From: Novosphingobium sp. Chol11
GTDB taxonomy: Bacteria; Pseudomonadota; Alphaproteobacteria; Sphingomonadales; Sphingomonadaceae
Length of the DNA: 64,000 nucleotides
NCBI GenBank assembly: GCA_945906105.1
Contig: CAMDQO010000001.1
Coordinates: forward strand, 225,996-289,995
Direction: 5' to 3'
Shown: piece after piece, positions 38,624-47,959 of the stretch
Layout: each line of letters opens with the position of its first letter
Numbering within the stretch: position 1 is the first letter of the stretch
Program-made: the position numbers and the translations under genes
Notes under the pieces: generated by a model
Database searches by the model: none
The model's input: the letters and a program-made list of their open reading frames with translations, nothing else
What the model was told of the DNA's origin: nothing

Positions 38624-40276
38624 ATGCGCGTCCCCGCCTTTGCCCCTCTCGTTGCCTCTGTCGCTGCCCTCGCCTTGACAGCGGTCTGCTCGACATCGGC
38701 GCTGGCGGAAGATGCCCCGCCGCGTCTCATCGTTGCCGTGTCGGTCGATCAGTTGAGCGCCGATCTGTTTGCGCAATACCGCTCGCGCTTCACCGGCGGC
38801 CTTGCCCGCCTGCAACAGGGTGCGGTGTTTCCATCCGCCTATCAGGGGCACGCCGCAACAGAGACCTGCCCCGGCCATTCCACCCTGCTCACCGGCGTGC
38901 GACCGGCGCGGAGCGGGATCATTGCCAACAACTGGTTCGATCCCGGCCTGACGCGCGCGGACAAGCGGGTTTATTGCTCCGAGGATATCAATGATCCAGC
39001 CAGCACATCGGGCAACCCGGTGGTATCCGCTCAGTTCCTCAAAGTTCCGACGCTGGGTGAATTTATGAAGGGCCAGTGGCCTCAGTCGCGCAATGTTGCC
39101 GTCTCGGCCAAGGACCGCGCCGTGGTGATGATGGGCGGACACCGGATTGACGAGGGCTATTGGATCAAGAGCGGAGCCTTTGCCACCTTCAAGGGCGGCA
39201 CGCTGTCCCCCGCTGCACTGGCAGAGAACGCTGCCATGGCCAAGGTGATCGCCAAGGGGGCCAAGCCCTATGCCGCGCCCGCATGGTGCGGCCCGCGCAA
39301 CCGGGCGGTGAGCGCGGGCAAGGCGGGTGCGCTGGGCACCGGACGTTTTGCCCTCACCCCGAAAGATGGCGATGGCTTCCGCGCCTCGCCGCGCATGGAC
39401 GGTGCCACGCTCGATCTGGCCAGCCGTCTGGTCAAGGATCTGCAGCTCGGCAAAGGGCAGGCACCCGATCTGCTTTCTGTCAGCCTTTCGGCCACCGATT
39501 ACATCGGTCATGGCACCGGGCACGAAGGACTGGAGATGTGCATCCAGATGACTGAGCTTGATCGCTCGCTGGGCGCGTTCTTCACCCAGCTCGACAAGGC
39601 GGGGATTGATTATGCGGTGATGCTCAGCGCCGATCATGGCGGGCTCGATATGCCCGAGCGGCTTGATGAACAGGCGCTGCCGCGCGCCGTGCGGGTTGAT
39701 CCGGCGCTGAGTCTTGCGGCGCTGGCCAAGGATATTGGCACCGTGCTCGGCATCAGCATCGAAGGGCCGTTGCTTTATGGCGATGGCGCGGGCGGCGATG
39801 TCTATCTCAGCCGCAAGTTGACCCCGGCGCAGCGCGGTCTGGTGCTCGATGCGCTGGTCGCCAAGCTGCGCAGCCATCCGCAAGTCGCCGCCGCCTATGC
39901 CGCTGGAGAACTTGCCGCCACCCCAACTCCCAGTGGCAGTCCGCAGGACTGGACCCTGCGTGATCGCGCCCGCGCCAGCTTCGATCCCGCGCGGTCAGGC
40001 GATGTCGTGGTGCTGCTTGATCGCGCGGTGGTGCCGATCCCGGCAGCGGGCAAGGGCTATGTCGCCACCCACGGCAGTCCGTGGGACTATGACCGCCGGG
40101 TGCCGTTGCTGTTCTGGCGCAAAGGCATGAACGGCTTTGAACAGCCCGCGCCGGTGGAAACGGTGGACATTGCGCCGACATTGGCGGCACTTCTGAAGCT
40201 CAAGGTGCCCGAGGGCAGCTTTGATGGGCGGTGCCTTGATCTGGATGGCGGGGCGGCAAATACCTGCGGGGGGTGA
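38624..40276 (+). CDS. SPAP/PafA-like periplasmic alkaline phosphatase
   Basis: This phosphate-irrepressible alkaline phosphatase type belongs to the alkaline phosphatase superfamily. The 550-residue protein has a signal peptide ending in TSALAED. Recalling the Sphingomonas SPAP catalytic set Thr89, Asn110, Lys171 and Arg173, the same spacing is present here as T81 (ETCPGHSTL), N102 (IIANNWFD), K163 and R165 (SAKDR). Zinc-binding VDQ near residue 42 and SADHGG late in the sequence are present. It should hydrolyse phosphomonoesters in the periplasm. The start ATG follows AAGGAA and is divergent from the DsbD-like gene. Confidence 0.92.
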   Translation: MRVPAFAPLVASVAALALTAVCSTSALAEDAPPRLIVAVSVDQLSADLFAQYRSRFTGGLARLQQGAVFPSAYQGHAATETCPGHSTLLTGVRPARSGIIANNWFDPGLTRADKRVYCSEDINDPASTSGNPVVSAQFLKVPTLGEFMKGQWPQSRNVAVSAKDRAVVMMGGHRIDEGYWIKSGAFATFKGGTLSPAALAENAAMAKVIAKGAKPYAAPAWCGPRNRAVSAGKAGALGTGRFALTPKDGDGFRASPRMDGATLDLASRLVKDLQLGKGQAPDLLSVSLSATDYIGHGTGHEGLEMCIQMTELDRSLGAFFTQLDKAGIDYAVMLSADHGGLDMPERLDEQALPRAVRVDPALSLAALAKDIGTVLGISIEGPLLYGDGAGGDVYLSRKLTPAQRGLVLDALVAKLRSHPQVAAAYAAGELAATPTPSGSPQDWTLRDRARASFDPARSGDVVVLLDRAVVPIPAAGKGYVATHGSPWDYDRRVPLLFWRKGMNGFEQPAPVETVDIAPTLAALLKLKVPEGSFDGRCLDLDGGAANTCGG

Positions 40277-40320
40277 GGACGTACTTGTCGTAGCCTGCGC
40301 ACTGCCGCTAGAAGCCAGTC

Positions 40321-41535
40321 ATGGATAATCACCGCGATCTCGTAATCCTTGGCGGCGGCCTTGTCGGTATGACGCTGGCTTTGGCGGCGGCCAAGGAAGG
40401 CATGACCTGCCATGTCGTCGATAAGGCCACGCCTGAGGAACTGACTGCTGAAGGCACCGATGGCCGCGCTTCGGCAATTTCTACTGCCAGCTGGAATCTG
40501 TTCGCCAATATCGGGCTGGCAGGCCGACTGGAACCGCTCGGCTGCCCGATTGATTCCATCGCAGTGACTGACGGGATGAAGCCCGGCCGCATCGATTTCC
40601 GCCCTGAACCGCACGAAGGCTCTTTGGGCCGGATGTTCGCCAACCGCGATATCCGCCTCGCGCTGTTTGCTGCCGCGCGCGAGGAACCGGCAATCGCCTG
40701 GCACACCGGCGCTGAGGCGGTTGAGCGGACGCGCGGCCCGCACGGCGTTTCGGTAACACTGAACGATGGCAGCGTGCTCACCGGCAGTTTGATGGTCGCC
40801 GCCGAGGGCCGCCAATCCCCCACGCGCAACGAGGCGGGCTTTGTGCAGGCCAAGTGGGATTATCACCACCGCGCGCAAGTGACGGCGCTTTATCACGAAC
40901 AGCCGCATGGCAATGTCGCGTGGGAAATTTTCTACCCCGCCGGTCCGTTCGCCTTGCTGCCGCTGCTCGATGAGGGCGGGAAACACCGCTCGGCACTGGT
41001 CTGGACCGTGGCGGAAAAGGACGCAGCAGGCTGGACCGGGCTTTCTGATCGGGCCTTCATCGCCGAGGTGCAGGCGCGCATTGGTGATATTTTCGGCCAG
41101 GTTGAACTTGCCGCACCACGCATGTCCTATCCGCTCAATTTCCAGCACGCGGGCAAACTGGTGGCAGAGCGGCTGGCGCTGATCGGCGATGCCGCACACG
41201 GCATGCACCCGATTGCCGGACAGGGGCTGAACCTTGGTCTGCGTGATGTCGGGGCTTTGGTCGAAGTGCTGAGCGATGGCCTGCGGCTGGGGCTGGAACC
41301 CGGCGATGCGCAGTTGCTCGCCCGCTATGAACGCTGGCGCAGCCTTGATACCTTCTCGGTCATGGCCGCCACCGATGCCATCACGCGGCTGTTCGGGATT
41401 CCGGGGCGCTTGCCTTCGGCGATCCGCCGCGTTGGCATGGGCGCGGTGCAGCGCTCAGGCCCGCTCAAGCGCTTTTTCATGGACGAAGCGCGGGGGATGT
41501 CGGGCGCATTGCCCCGGCTGCTGCGGGCGGCCTAG
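40321..41535 (+). CDS. UbiH/UbiF/COQ6-family FAD-dependent ubiquinone hydroxylase
   Basis: This 404-residue aromatic ring hydroxylase of the UbiH/VisC family is expected to act in ubiquinone biosynthesis. The FAD-binding motif is ILGGGLVGMTLALAAA, the mid motif GTDGRASAIS contains the conserved DGR, and the C-terminal LIGDAAHGMHPIAGQGLNLG is the GD motif of the family. Alphaproteobacteria often have UbiL, UbiM or UbiH forms with differing ring position; which one this is cannot be told from sequence alone. Its stop overlaps the stop of the convergent mitofilin-like gene. Confidence 0.9.
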   Translation: MDNHRDLVILGGGLVGMTLALAAAKEGMTCHVVDKATPEELTAEGTDGRASAISTASWNLFANIGLAGRLEPLGCPIDSIAVTDGMKPGRIDFRPEPHEGSLGRMFANRDIRLALFAAAREEPAIAWHTGAEAVERTRGPHGVSVTLNDGSVLTGSLMVAAEGRQSPTRNEAGFVQAKWDYHHRAQVTALYHEQPHGNVAWEIFYPAGPFALLPLLDEGGKHRSALVWTVAEKDAAGWTGLSDRAFIAEVQARIGDIFGQVELAAPRMSYPLNFQHAGKLVAERLALIGDAAHGMHPIAGQGLNLGLRDVGALVEVLSDGLRLGLEPGDAQLLARYERWRSLDTFSVMAATDAITRLFGIPGRLPSAIRRVGMGAVQRSGPLKRFFMDEARGMSGALPRLLRAA

Positions 41536-42458
41536 ATAACCCCCGGCATCTCTACTGGCGCAGGCGCGTTGGCTGGGCCCGGTTGATCGACCCTGTCACC
41601 CTTGTTGTCCTTGAGCGCGCGGGTATCGAGCAGGGCAGTGGTTTCGATCAGATCAAGCGCCTGACGCGCCGTGCCATAGCGGCGGGCGGCATTGATCCAG
41701 TCATTGGCACCGGCAGCGCCTGGCAGCCGCTGCACTTCAGCAACGGCTTCGTCCACCTTGCCAGCTTCCAGCAACAGACGCGCGCGATCCAGCCGGTTGG
41801 CGGGTACTGCGCTGGGCGCGGTATCGTGACGGATCACGAACAGATTGGAAAATTCGAACTTCATCTTGTCCCAGGCATTGCTCTTGGCCGGCGCGCCGGT
41901 CAGGTCTGGTGACATGGCATCGAGGCTGGAGGTCAGCTGAACCAGCGTCATCGGTTGGCGCGAGGCGTCAATCACGGTCTGTACGGCATTGGGCTGGGCA
42001 TCGGCAAAGCGCAGCCGCAGCTGATCTTCCAGATAGCCAAGCGGCACCCCGCGATCAAGCGCGCGGCGCGCAGCAAAGGCGATCAGCAGGCCTTCGGCGC
42101 GGGCGGCGTTGCCCGAAGCGGCGGCGGCGCGCAGATCGAGCTGGGCCAGCTTTTGTTCAAGCGCAGCGAGCCGTGTTTCCATCGCGCCCTGCTGGACCGG
42201 CGCTGAGGCCAGAGGATCGGCGCTGGGCGAAGCGGCAGGAGCAGGTCCGGCGAGGGGTTTAGGAAGACCTGACTGCGCAGCGAGGTAACGGTCCGGCGCT
42301 TGCTGATCAAACGGAAACAGCCCGGCCCAACTGGCATAGCCAACCGCGCCGCCGCCAATCAGCAGCGCGGCTATGGCGGTCAGAACCAAGGCCTTGCCGC
42401 CGCCGCGCCTTGCCGCCGGTGCCGAAGCCTGTGTCTTGGTGAAGAATTCATCCGCCAT
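41532..42458 (-). CDS. Mitofilin/Mic60-like inner membrane protein
   Basis: This is an alphaproteobacterial relative of mitochondrial Mic60, which shapes inner-membrane invaginations and contact sites. The 308-residue protein has one N-terminal helix (ALVLTAIAALLIGGGAVGYA), a central helical coiled-coil segment (METRLAALEQKLAQLDLRAA) and a C-terminal mitofilin signature. The latter reads VAEVQRLPGAAGANDWINAA followed by RRYGTARQALDLIE. Position supports the call, since alphaproteobacterial mic60 is typically beside hem genes. ATG 42458 is preferred over TTG 42470. It follows hemD by 21 bases. Confidence 0.82.
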   Translation of the reverse strand: MADEFFTKTQASAPAARRGGGKALVLTAIAALLIGGGAVGYASWAGLFPFDQQAPDRYLAAQSGLPKPLAGPAPAASPSADPLASAPVQQGAMETRLAALEQKLAQLDLRAAAASGNAARAEGLLIAFAARRALDRGVPLGYLEDQLRLRFADAQPNAVQTVIDASRQPMTLVQLTSSLDAMSPDLTGAPAKSNAWDKMKFEFSNLFVIRHDTAPSAVPANRLDRARLLLEAGKVDEAVAEVQRLPGAAGANDWINAARRYGTARQALDLIETTALLDTRALKDNKGDRVDQPGPANAPAPVEMPGVI

Positions 42459-42479
42459 CGTGCTGCTCAATCTCTTGTT

Positions 42480-43175
42480 TCAGGCTCTTGGTTCGGGGAT
42501 AGTCTGGCATAAATGTTCAGCAATCGCCAGCAATGCACTTTCATCAGCTGAACGGGCAACGCCGCTGCTTGCCCAACCGCTGCCAGCTAAGGCTGCGATC
42601 CGCGGAGCCATGGCAGCAAGGTGGATCTGTGAACGTTCAAGTCCGAGGCGATGGCATTCTGTAGCGAAATGCCGCGCCGCCTCGCCCGAATGGAGCGCCA
42701 CTACCACCGGGTTGCCCAGCAGTTCGATCAGGGCTTCGGGCATGGGCTGCGGCGTGCTGGCATAGACAATGCGGAGGGTTATTGTGACGCCCTCTGGCGG
42801 GGTGAGGTCCACATGTTCGGCACCGGCCAGACGAAGCAGGTGCGTGCCAGACGGAATGCCATCCAGCACGCGCTGCAAGCCGCCGGTGCCTATACTGGCG
42901 ACTGTGAAACCTGCGGTCTGTGCTGCCGCAGCGGTTGCTTCGCCGACGACGTTGACGGGCAGGTGGCGATATTGCGCTAGCTTCGCGCCGCCATGGCGCA
43001 GGGCATTGGCGCTGCCGATCAGCAGGGCATCGATGCTGGCGGGATCGACGGGTTCCCAGTCACGAGATTGAATTTTGAAAAGTGGAAGGCCCATTACCTC
43101 CAGTCCCATGCCGCGCGCTGCCGCCACGGAGGCGCTGCAACCGGGTTCGGGGCGGATGAGGATGAGCGGGATCAT
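42480..43175 (-). CDS. hemD: Uroporphyrinogen-III synthase
   Basis: HemD closes and inverts ring D of hydroxymethylbilane. The 231-residue protein has the two-lobed fold suggested by ILIRPEPGCSASVAAARGMG at the N-terminus, LLIGSANALRHGG, VVGEATAAAAQTAGF and a C-terminal half with VVALHSGEAARHFA. Sequence conservation in this family is low, so the call leans on its 4-base overlap with hemC, the preceding enzyme of the pathway. Confidence 0.9.
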   Translation of the reverse strand: MIPLILIRPEPGCSASVAAARGMGLEVMGLPLFKIQSRDWEPVDPASIDALLIGSANALRHGGAKLAQYRHLPVNVVGEATAAAAQTAGFTVASIGTGGLQRVLDGIPSGTHLLRLAGAEHVDLTPPEGVTITLRIVYASTPQPMPEALIELLGNPVVVALHSGEAARHFATECHRLGLERSQIHLAAMAPRIAALAGSGWASSGVARSADESALLAIAEHLCQTIPEPRA

Positions 43176-44116
43176 GCGCCGGTAAAATGCTCGGAAATTT
43201 CAGGTGCAGCGCGAAACAAAAGATCGGCGGCGAGGCTGGCGGGGGCAGTAACGTCGCCAGCCGCAAACCGCGCCTCACCGTCAACGCGGACGCTGCCATC
43301 GGGGCTGAACAAAGCCGCGCGCATCACCAGTTCGCTGCCCTCGGCGCGGGTGAGAACGGCAATCGGGCTGTGGCAATTGCCGCCAAGCGCGGCCAGCAAG
43401 GCACGCTCGGCCATCACCGCGTCGCGGCTCGGCTGGTGATCGATTGCGGCGAGCAGCGCGGCGGTTTGCGCATCATGAGTGCGGCATTCGATGGCGATGG
43501 CCCCTTGCGCCGGGGCCGGAAGCCAGTGCTCGGCATCGAGCGCCACGCCGACGGCGCTCTGCCCCAACCGTTTGAGGCCAGCGGCGGCGAGCAAGGTGGC
43601 ATCGGCCTCACCCGCTGCCAGCTTGGCCAGCCGGGTCGCGACATTGCCGCGAAACGACACGACGCGGCAATCGGGGCGGGCGTTGAGCAGCTGCGCCGCG
43701 CGGCGCGGGGCGCTGGTGCCGATCACCGCGCCGGGTGGCAGGTCGGCGATGGACGCGGCTCCCACCAGCACATCGCGCACGTCCTCGCGCGGCAAGATCG
43801 CGGCAATGGTGATTTCGCCGGGCCGGATCGTCTCGACATCTTTCAGCGAATGGACGGCAAAATCGATCTCGCCATCTATCAGCCAGGCATCAAGCTCCTT
43901 GGTCCACAGTGCCTTCCCGCCGATTTCGGCCAGCGGGCGGTTCTGCACTTTGTCACCACTGGCGGTAACGGGGACGATCTCCACCGCGCTTTCGCTCCAA
44001 CCATGCGCCGCACAAAGGCGCGCACGTGCTTCGTTAGCCTGCACCATAGCAAGCGGTGATCGGCGGGTGCCCAAACGCAATGGGACCCGTAAGGGGTGTT
44101 GGGGGACATCAGTCAT
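43172..44116 (-). CDS. hemC: Porphobilinogen deaminase (hydroxymethylbilane synthase)
   Basis: HemC polymerises four porphobilinogens. The 314-residue protein has LRLGTRRSPLAMVQANE at the start, DFAVHSLKD with the catalytic aspartate, and GTSAPRRAAQL with VVSFRGNVATRLAKL, which bind substrate carboxylates. The dipyrromethane-cofactor cysteine is in LGGNCHSPIAV. It overlaps hemD by 4 bases and is divergent from tsaD with a 44-base intergenic space, which must hold both promoters. Confidence 0.97.
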   Translation of the reverse strand: MTDVPQHPLRVPLRLGTRRSPLAMVQANEARARLCAAHGWSESAVEIVPVTASGDKVQNRPLAEIGGKALWTKELDAWLIDGEIDFAVHSLKDVETIRPGEITIAAILPREDVRDVLVGAASIADLPPGAVIGTSAPRRAAQLLNARPDCRVVSFRGNVATRLAKLAAGEADATLLAAAGLKRLGQSAVGVALDAEHWLPAPAQGAIAIECRTHDAQTAALLAAIDHQPSRDAVMAERALLAALGGNCHSPIAVLTRAEGSELVMRAALFSPDGSVRVDGEARFAAGDVTAPASLAADLLFRAAPEISEHFTGA

Positions 44117-44160
44117 GCGCGGCTTGTGCTAAACGCCATTGGCTTTAAGGGAAAGACTGG

Positions 44161-45204
44161 ATGCGGGTGGTACTCGGAATTGAATCGTCTTGCGACGAAA
44201 CAGCGGCCGCGCTGGTGCGCGAGGACCGTGTTATCATCGCCCAGCGGATCGCCTCGCAGGATGAAGCGCATCGCCCTTATGGCGGGGTTGTTCCAGAGAT
44301 TGCCGCGCGCGCCCATGTCGAGCGACTGGCACCCCTGATCGCAGCGGTGCTGGCCGATGCCGGGATGGAATTGGCCGATGTCGATGCGATTGCCGCCACA
44401 GCGGGGCCGGGGCTGATCGGCGGGGTCATGGTCGGGCTGGTCTCCGCCAAGGCGCTGGCCATGGCGAGTGACAAGCCACTGATCGCGATCAATCACCTCG
44501 AAGGCCACGCGCTGTCGCCGCGTCTCGCCGATAGCGCATTGCACTATCCCTATCTGTTGCTGCTGGTTTCGGGCGGCCATTGCCAGCTGCTCGAAGTGCG
44601 CGGGTTGGGGAACTATAAGCGGCTCGCCACCACCATCGACGATGCGTTGGGTGAGGCGTTTGACAAGACCGCCAAGATTCTCGGGCTTGGCTATCCGGGC
44701 GGTCCGGCGGTCGAGCGACTGGCAGCAAGCGGCAATGCCAAGGCCGTCCCACTCCCGCGTCCGCTGTTTGGCAGCCCCGAGCCTCACTTTTCCTTCGCCG
44801 GGCTGAAGAGCGCGGTTTTGCGCGCCAAGCAGGCTGGCATTCATGCCGATGCCGATATTGCCGCCTCGTTCCAGCAATCCGCCGTCGCTTGCGTGATTGA
44901 TCGCACCCGGCGGGCCTTGGCGGCGGCGGGTGATGTCACCGCGCTGGTCGTGGCGGGCGGTGTGGCGGCGAATATGGCGATCCGTGGCGCGCTTGAGCCG
45001 CTGGCGGCAGAACACGGCCTGCCGTTCAGCGCGCCGCCGCTGGCGCTGTGTACTGACAACGCCGCGATGATTGCCTGGGTCGGGATCGAGCGGCTCGGGC
45101 AGTCTGACAGTTTTGTGGCCGATCCGTTCGATTTCGCGCCAAGGCCGCGCTGGCCGCTCGATCCTGACGCAGCACCGGTGCGCGGCGCGGGGGTGAAGGC
45201 ATGA
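44161..45204 (+). CDS. tsaD: tRNA N6-threonylcarbamoyladenosine transferase TsaD
   Basis: TsaD transfers the threonylcarbamoyl group to A37 of ANN-decoding tRNAs with TsaB and TsaE. The 347-residue protein begins [16 protein letters not shown]. It has the metal-binding NHLEGH (H112 and H116), the ATP-binding [11 protein letters not shown] with [11 protein letters not shown], and a late [13 protein letters not shown]. Its stop overlaps the gpsA ATG by 4 bases, a linkage common in alphaproteobacteria. Confidence 0.97.
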   Translation: MRVVLGIESSCDETAAALVREDRVIIAQRIASQDEAHRPYGGVVPEIAARAHVERLAPLIAAVLADAGMELADVDAIAATAGPGLIGGVMVGLVSAKALAMASDKPLIAINHLEGHALSPRLADSALHYPYLLLLVSGGHCQLLEVRGLGNYKRLATTIDDALGEAFDKTAKILGLGYPGGPAVERLAASGNAKAVPLPRPLFGSPEPHFSFAGLKSAVLRAKQAGIHADADIAASFQQSAVACVIDRTRRALAAAGDVTALVVAGGVAANMAIRGALEPLAAEHGLPFSAPPLALCTDNAAMIAWVGIERLGQSDSFVADPFDFAPRPRWPLDPDAAPVRGAGVKA

Positions 45205-46196
45205 CTGCAATCGGCGTTATCGGCGCGGGCGCTTGGGGCACGGCGCTGGCGCAGGCGCTGGCCAGTGATGGCAGTTCAGTGCTGCTGTGGGCGCGTGAGG
45301 AAGAGCTGGTCGAGGAGATCAACAACAGCCGCACCAACAGCCTATTCCTGCCGAGCGCCAAGTTGGCGAAAAATATACTGGCTACGAACCAAATTGGTGA
45401 TCTTGCTGATCTGCCCGTCATTCTCGCCGTCGCCCCCGCGCAGCATCTCGCCCGCGTTCTCGCCCAGCTTCCCGATGGCCCTCGCGATCTGGTGCTTTGC
45501 GCCAAGGGGATCGAGGCTGGCACGGGCCGCCTGATGGCCGATGTTGCCGCCGAGGCTGCGCCTGCCGCGCAGCTTGCCGTGCTTTCCGGGCCAACATTTG
45601 CGCACGAGGTGGCGGCTGGCCTGCCCACTGCCGTCACTCTCGCCTGTTCGGGCGAGGAAGCGCAGTGGCAGCGGCTCGCCCCGGTGATTTCGCGGCCGAC
45701 GCTGCGGCCTTATTATTCGGACGACCTGATCGGCGCGGAGATTGGTGGCGCGGTCAAGAATGTCCTCGCTATCGCTTGCGGTGTGGTCGAGGGGCTCGGC
45801 CTTGGCCAGAACGCCCGCGCCGCGCTGATCGCGCGCGGCTATGCCGAAATGACGCGGTTTGGTCTGGCGCGTGGCGGCCGGGCAGAGACGCTGGCGGGGC
45901 TTTGCGGTCTGGGTGATCTGGTGCTCACCTGCTCGTCAACCGCAAGTCGCAACTTTTCGCTTGGGCTGGCGCTGGGTGAAGGCATGAGTGCGGGCGAAGC
46001 CTTGGCGGGCAAGAACAGCGTGGCTGAAGGCGCACATACCGCCCCGGTTCTGGCCGAGCTGGCGGTGCGCAGCGGCATTGCCATGCCGATTGTCGCGGCG
46101 GTCGCCCGCTTGCTCGCCGGAGAGGCTTCAGCGCGCGATGTCGTGGGTGAGCTACTGGCAAGGCCGCTCAAGGCCGAAGGGACACGTCCGGCGTGA
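45201..46196 (+). CDS. gpsA: Glycerol-3-phosphate dehydrogenase [NAD(P)+]
   Basis: GpsA reduces dihydroxyacetone phosphate to sn-glycerol 3-phosphate for phospholipid synthesis. The 331-residue protein has [17 protein letters not shown] at the N-terminus, [33 protein letters not shown] and the substrate-binding [20 protein letters not shown] with the catalytic lysine. It is coupled to tsaD by a 4-base overlap and to the downstream flippase by another. Confidence 0.97.
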   Translation: MTAIGVIGAGAWGTALAQALASDGSSVLLWAREEELVEEINNSRTNSLFLPSAKLAKNILATNQIGDLADLPVILAVAPAQHLARVLAQLPDGPRDLVLCAKGIEAGTGRLMADVAAEAAPAAQLAVLSGPTFAHEVAAGLPTAVTLACSGEEAQWQRLAPVISRPTLRPYYSDDLIGAEIGGAVKNVLAIACGVVEGLGLGQNARAALIARGYAEMTRFGLARGGRAETLAGLCGLGDLVLTCSSTASRNFSLGLALGEGMSAGEALAGKNSVAEGAHTAPVLAELAVRSGIAMPIVAAVARLLAGEASARDVVGELLARPLKAEGTRPA

Positions 46197-47689
46197 GCAT
46201 TGCGCCTTCCACGCCGCAGGAACAGCACGAAGATATCGCCGCGCTGGCCAAAGGCGGGCGGACCAATTTCATCGGCTTCCTGCTGCGTCTGCTGGCGCGG
46301 CTGCCGTTCCTGTTCATTGCCGGGCGGCTTTATGGGGCAGAAGCGCTAGGCCGCTTTGCTTCGGCCATGGTGATCATCGAACTGGCGGGACAGCTCTGTA
46401 CACTCGGGCAAAAGCGCGGTCTGGCGCAGCGGCTGTCCGAGGATGACGAGACGCCGCCCGCGAATATCGTCGCCGATGCCATGGTGCTCAGCGCCTTGCT
46501 GGCGCTGGCGATGATGGCGCTGCTATTTGTGTTTCCGCGGATCATGTTCCCCGGCGGCAAGTTCAGCGAATGGGATATCTGGCTGCCGCTGGCCCTGCTG
46601 CCGACGACATTGCTCGACATTGCGCTGGCGGCGCTGGCCTATCGCTATGATGTGGCGACCACCGTGCGATCACGTTCGGTGGTTGAGCCATGGACGCTGT
46701 CGATCATGGCCGGAGCGCTGTTCTATGTGATCCCCGGTGGCGGGCTGGCGATGGCCTATGTCGCTTCGATGCTGACATCGGGCGCGGTAGCAGTAATGCC
46801 ATTATACCGCGCCTATGGCCTGCCGCAGAACTGGGTACCGCATCCGGGGCGGATCGGGCGGCTGGCAATCACCAGCCTGCCACTGGCGACTGCCGATGCG
46901 GTGGAATGGGGCACGCGCAAGCTTGATATCTTCATCCTGCGCTTCTTCGCCAGCGATGCAGCTGTGGGGATTTACTACATCGCCCAGCAGGTTGCCTCGC
47001 TGCCGCAAAAGCTCAAGACCAGCTTCGAACCGATCCTGGGGCCGGTGATCACGCGCAATCTCAAGGAACACAATTATACGGCGATTGCCCGGCAGGTCTG
47101 TCAGGTGGGTTTCTGGATCATCGCTGCACAGGCGGGGATCGCGCTGGCTCTGGGTATTCCCGGCGAAGGGATAATGGGTCTGGTCGGACCGAATTTTGTT
47201 GGCGGCACCGCCGCACTCGCCTTCCTGCTCGCAGCAGAGGTCGTGGCGGCCACCGCTGTGGTCAGCGAAGCGGCGCTGATCTATGTTGCGCGCTTCCAGA
47301 ATCTTGTGGTCTCGGTCTTCACGATCGCCTTGCAGGCCGCACTTACCGTGGCGGGTATGCTGCTTGTCGATCATTGGGGGCTTGGCCAGCTTTATCGAGC
47401 GGCGGCGGCGGCGGCGGCGCTGATGCTGTCGTTGGGCGTCGCCTCGGTGATCAAGGCGTGGCTGCTCAGCCGCATCCTGCATGAGCCGATCAACCCGTGG
47501 CGCTGGTCACTGGTGTGGGCAGCGGCTCCGGCCATCGCGGTGGGGGCTGCGGCGACGCGATACTTGCCCGAATGGGCCGAGCTGGCACTGGGCATCCCGG
47601 CGATTCTGGGCATCTATATCTGGATAATCTGGCACAAGGGCTTTGGTCCCGAAGACCGGGTGCTGTTCCGCAAGAACGTCGGCGGGTAG
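46193..47689 (+). CDS. Polysaccharide/lipid-linked oligosaccharide flippase-like membrane protein
   Basis: This 498-residue protein has about 12-14 hydrophobic helices of the MATE/MOP (Wzx-like) type, probably exporting a lipid-linked saccharide. The N-terminus contains FIGFLLRLLARLPFLFIAGR and ALGRFASAMVIIELAG, which resemble polysaccharide biosynthesis proteins. The middle DAVEWGTRKLDIFILRFF followed by YYIAQQVASLPQKLKTSFEP is also typical. It starts at GTG 46193, overlapping the gpsA stop. No glycosyltransferase is next to it, so the cargo is unknown. Confidence 0.82.
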   Translation: MSIAPSTPQEQHEDIAALAKGGRTNFIGFLLRLLARLPFLFIAGRLYGAEALGRFASAMVIIELAGQLCTLGQKRGLAQRLSEDDETPPANIVADAMVLSALLALAMMALLFVFPRIMFPGGKFSEWDIWLPLALLPTTLLDIALAALAYRYDVATTVRSRSVVEPWTLSIMAGALFYVIPGGGLAMAYVASMLTSGAVAVMPLYRAYGLPQNWVPHPGRIGRLAITSLPLATADAVEWGTRKLDIFILRFFASDAAVGIYYIAQQVASLPQKLKTSFEPILGPVITRNLKEHNYTAIARQVCQVGFWIIAAQAGIALALGIPGEGIMGLVGPNFVGGTAALAFLLAAEVVAATAVVSEAALIYVARFQNLVVSVFTIALQAALTVAGMLLVDHWGLGQLYRAAAAAAALMLSLGVASVIKAWLLSRILHEPINPWRWSLVWAAAPAIAVGAAATRYLPEWAELALGIPAILGIYIWIIWHKGFGPEDRVLFRKNVGG

Positions 47690-47722
47690 AGTAAAATGCA
47701 AGATTTGTGAATCGCTTCGATC

Positions 47723-47833
47723 CTCCCCCTGGGGGGGAGGTGGCTGCCTGAAAGGCAGTCGGAGGGGTATCCACGCCAGCGTTATCACCCCTCCGTCAGC
47801 CCAAGAGGGCTGCCACCTCCCCTTCCAGGGGAG
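47723..47833. repeat. Palindromic interspersed repeat, copy 1
   Basis: This 111-base imperfect palindrome follows the flippase gene. The ends CTCCCCCTGG and CCAGGGGAG pair, inner GAGGTGG pairs with CCACCTC, and GGAGGGGT pairs with ACCCCTCC around the central ACGCCAGCGTT. Its reverse complement matches copy 2 (54106-54242) at 46 of the first 47 bases. It resembles a REP/MITE-like element. No coding capacity is seen. Confidence 0.85.
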
Positions 47834-47959
47834 AAACAATACTGGTCAGAATTTCGGACCGCGCTCCAAACACTTCATCGCCCGTGCAGGGCGTTCAGTC
47901 GTGGTTCACCACCCGAATGGCCCTTTGCGCACGGGGGTCATAGGAGGAAGGGGACTGCG

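Noticed and set aside
38579..39883. 434-codon minus-strand frame opposite the alkaline phosphatase
   Set aside because: The plus-strand phosphatase has a signal peptide and all catalytic residues; the antisense product has no domain and an implausible composition.
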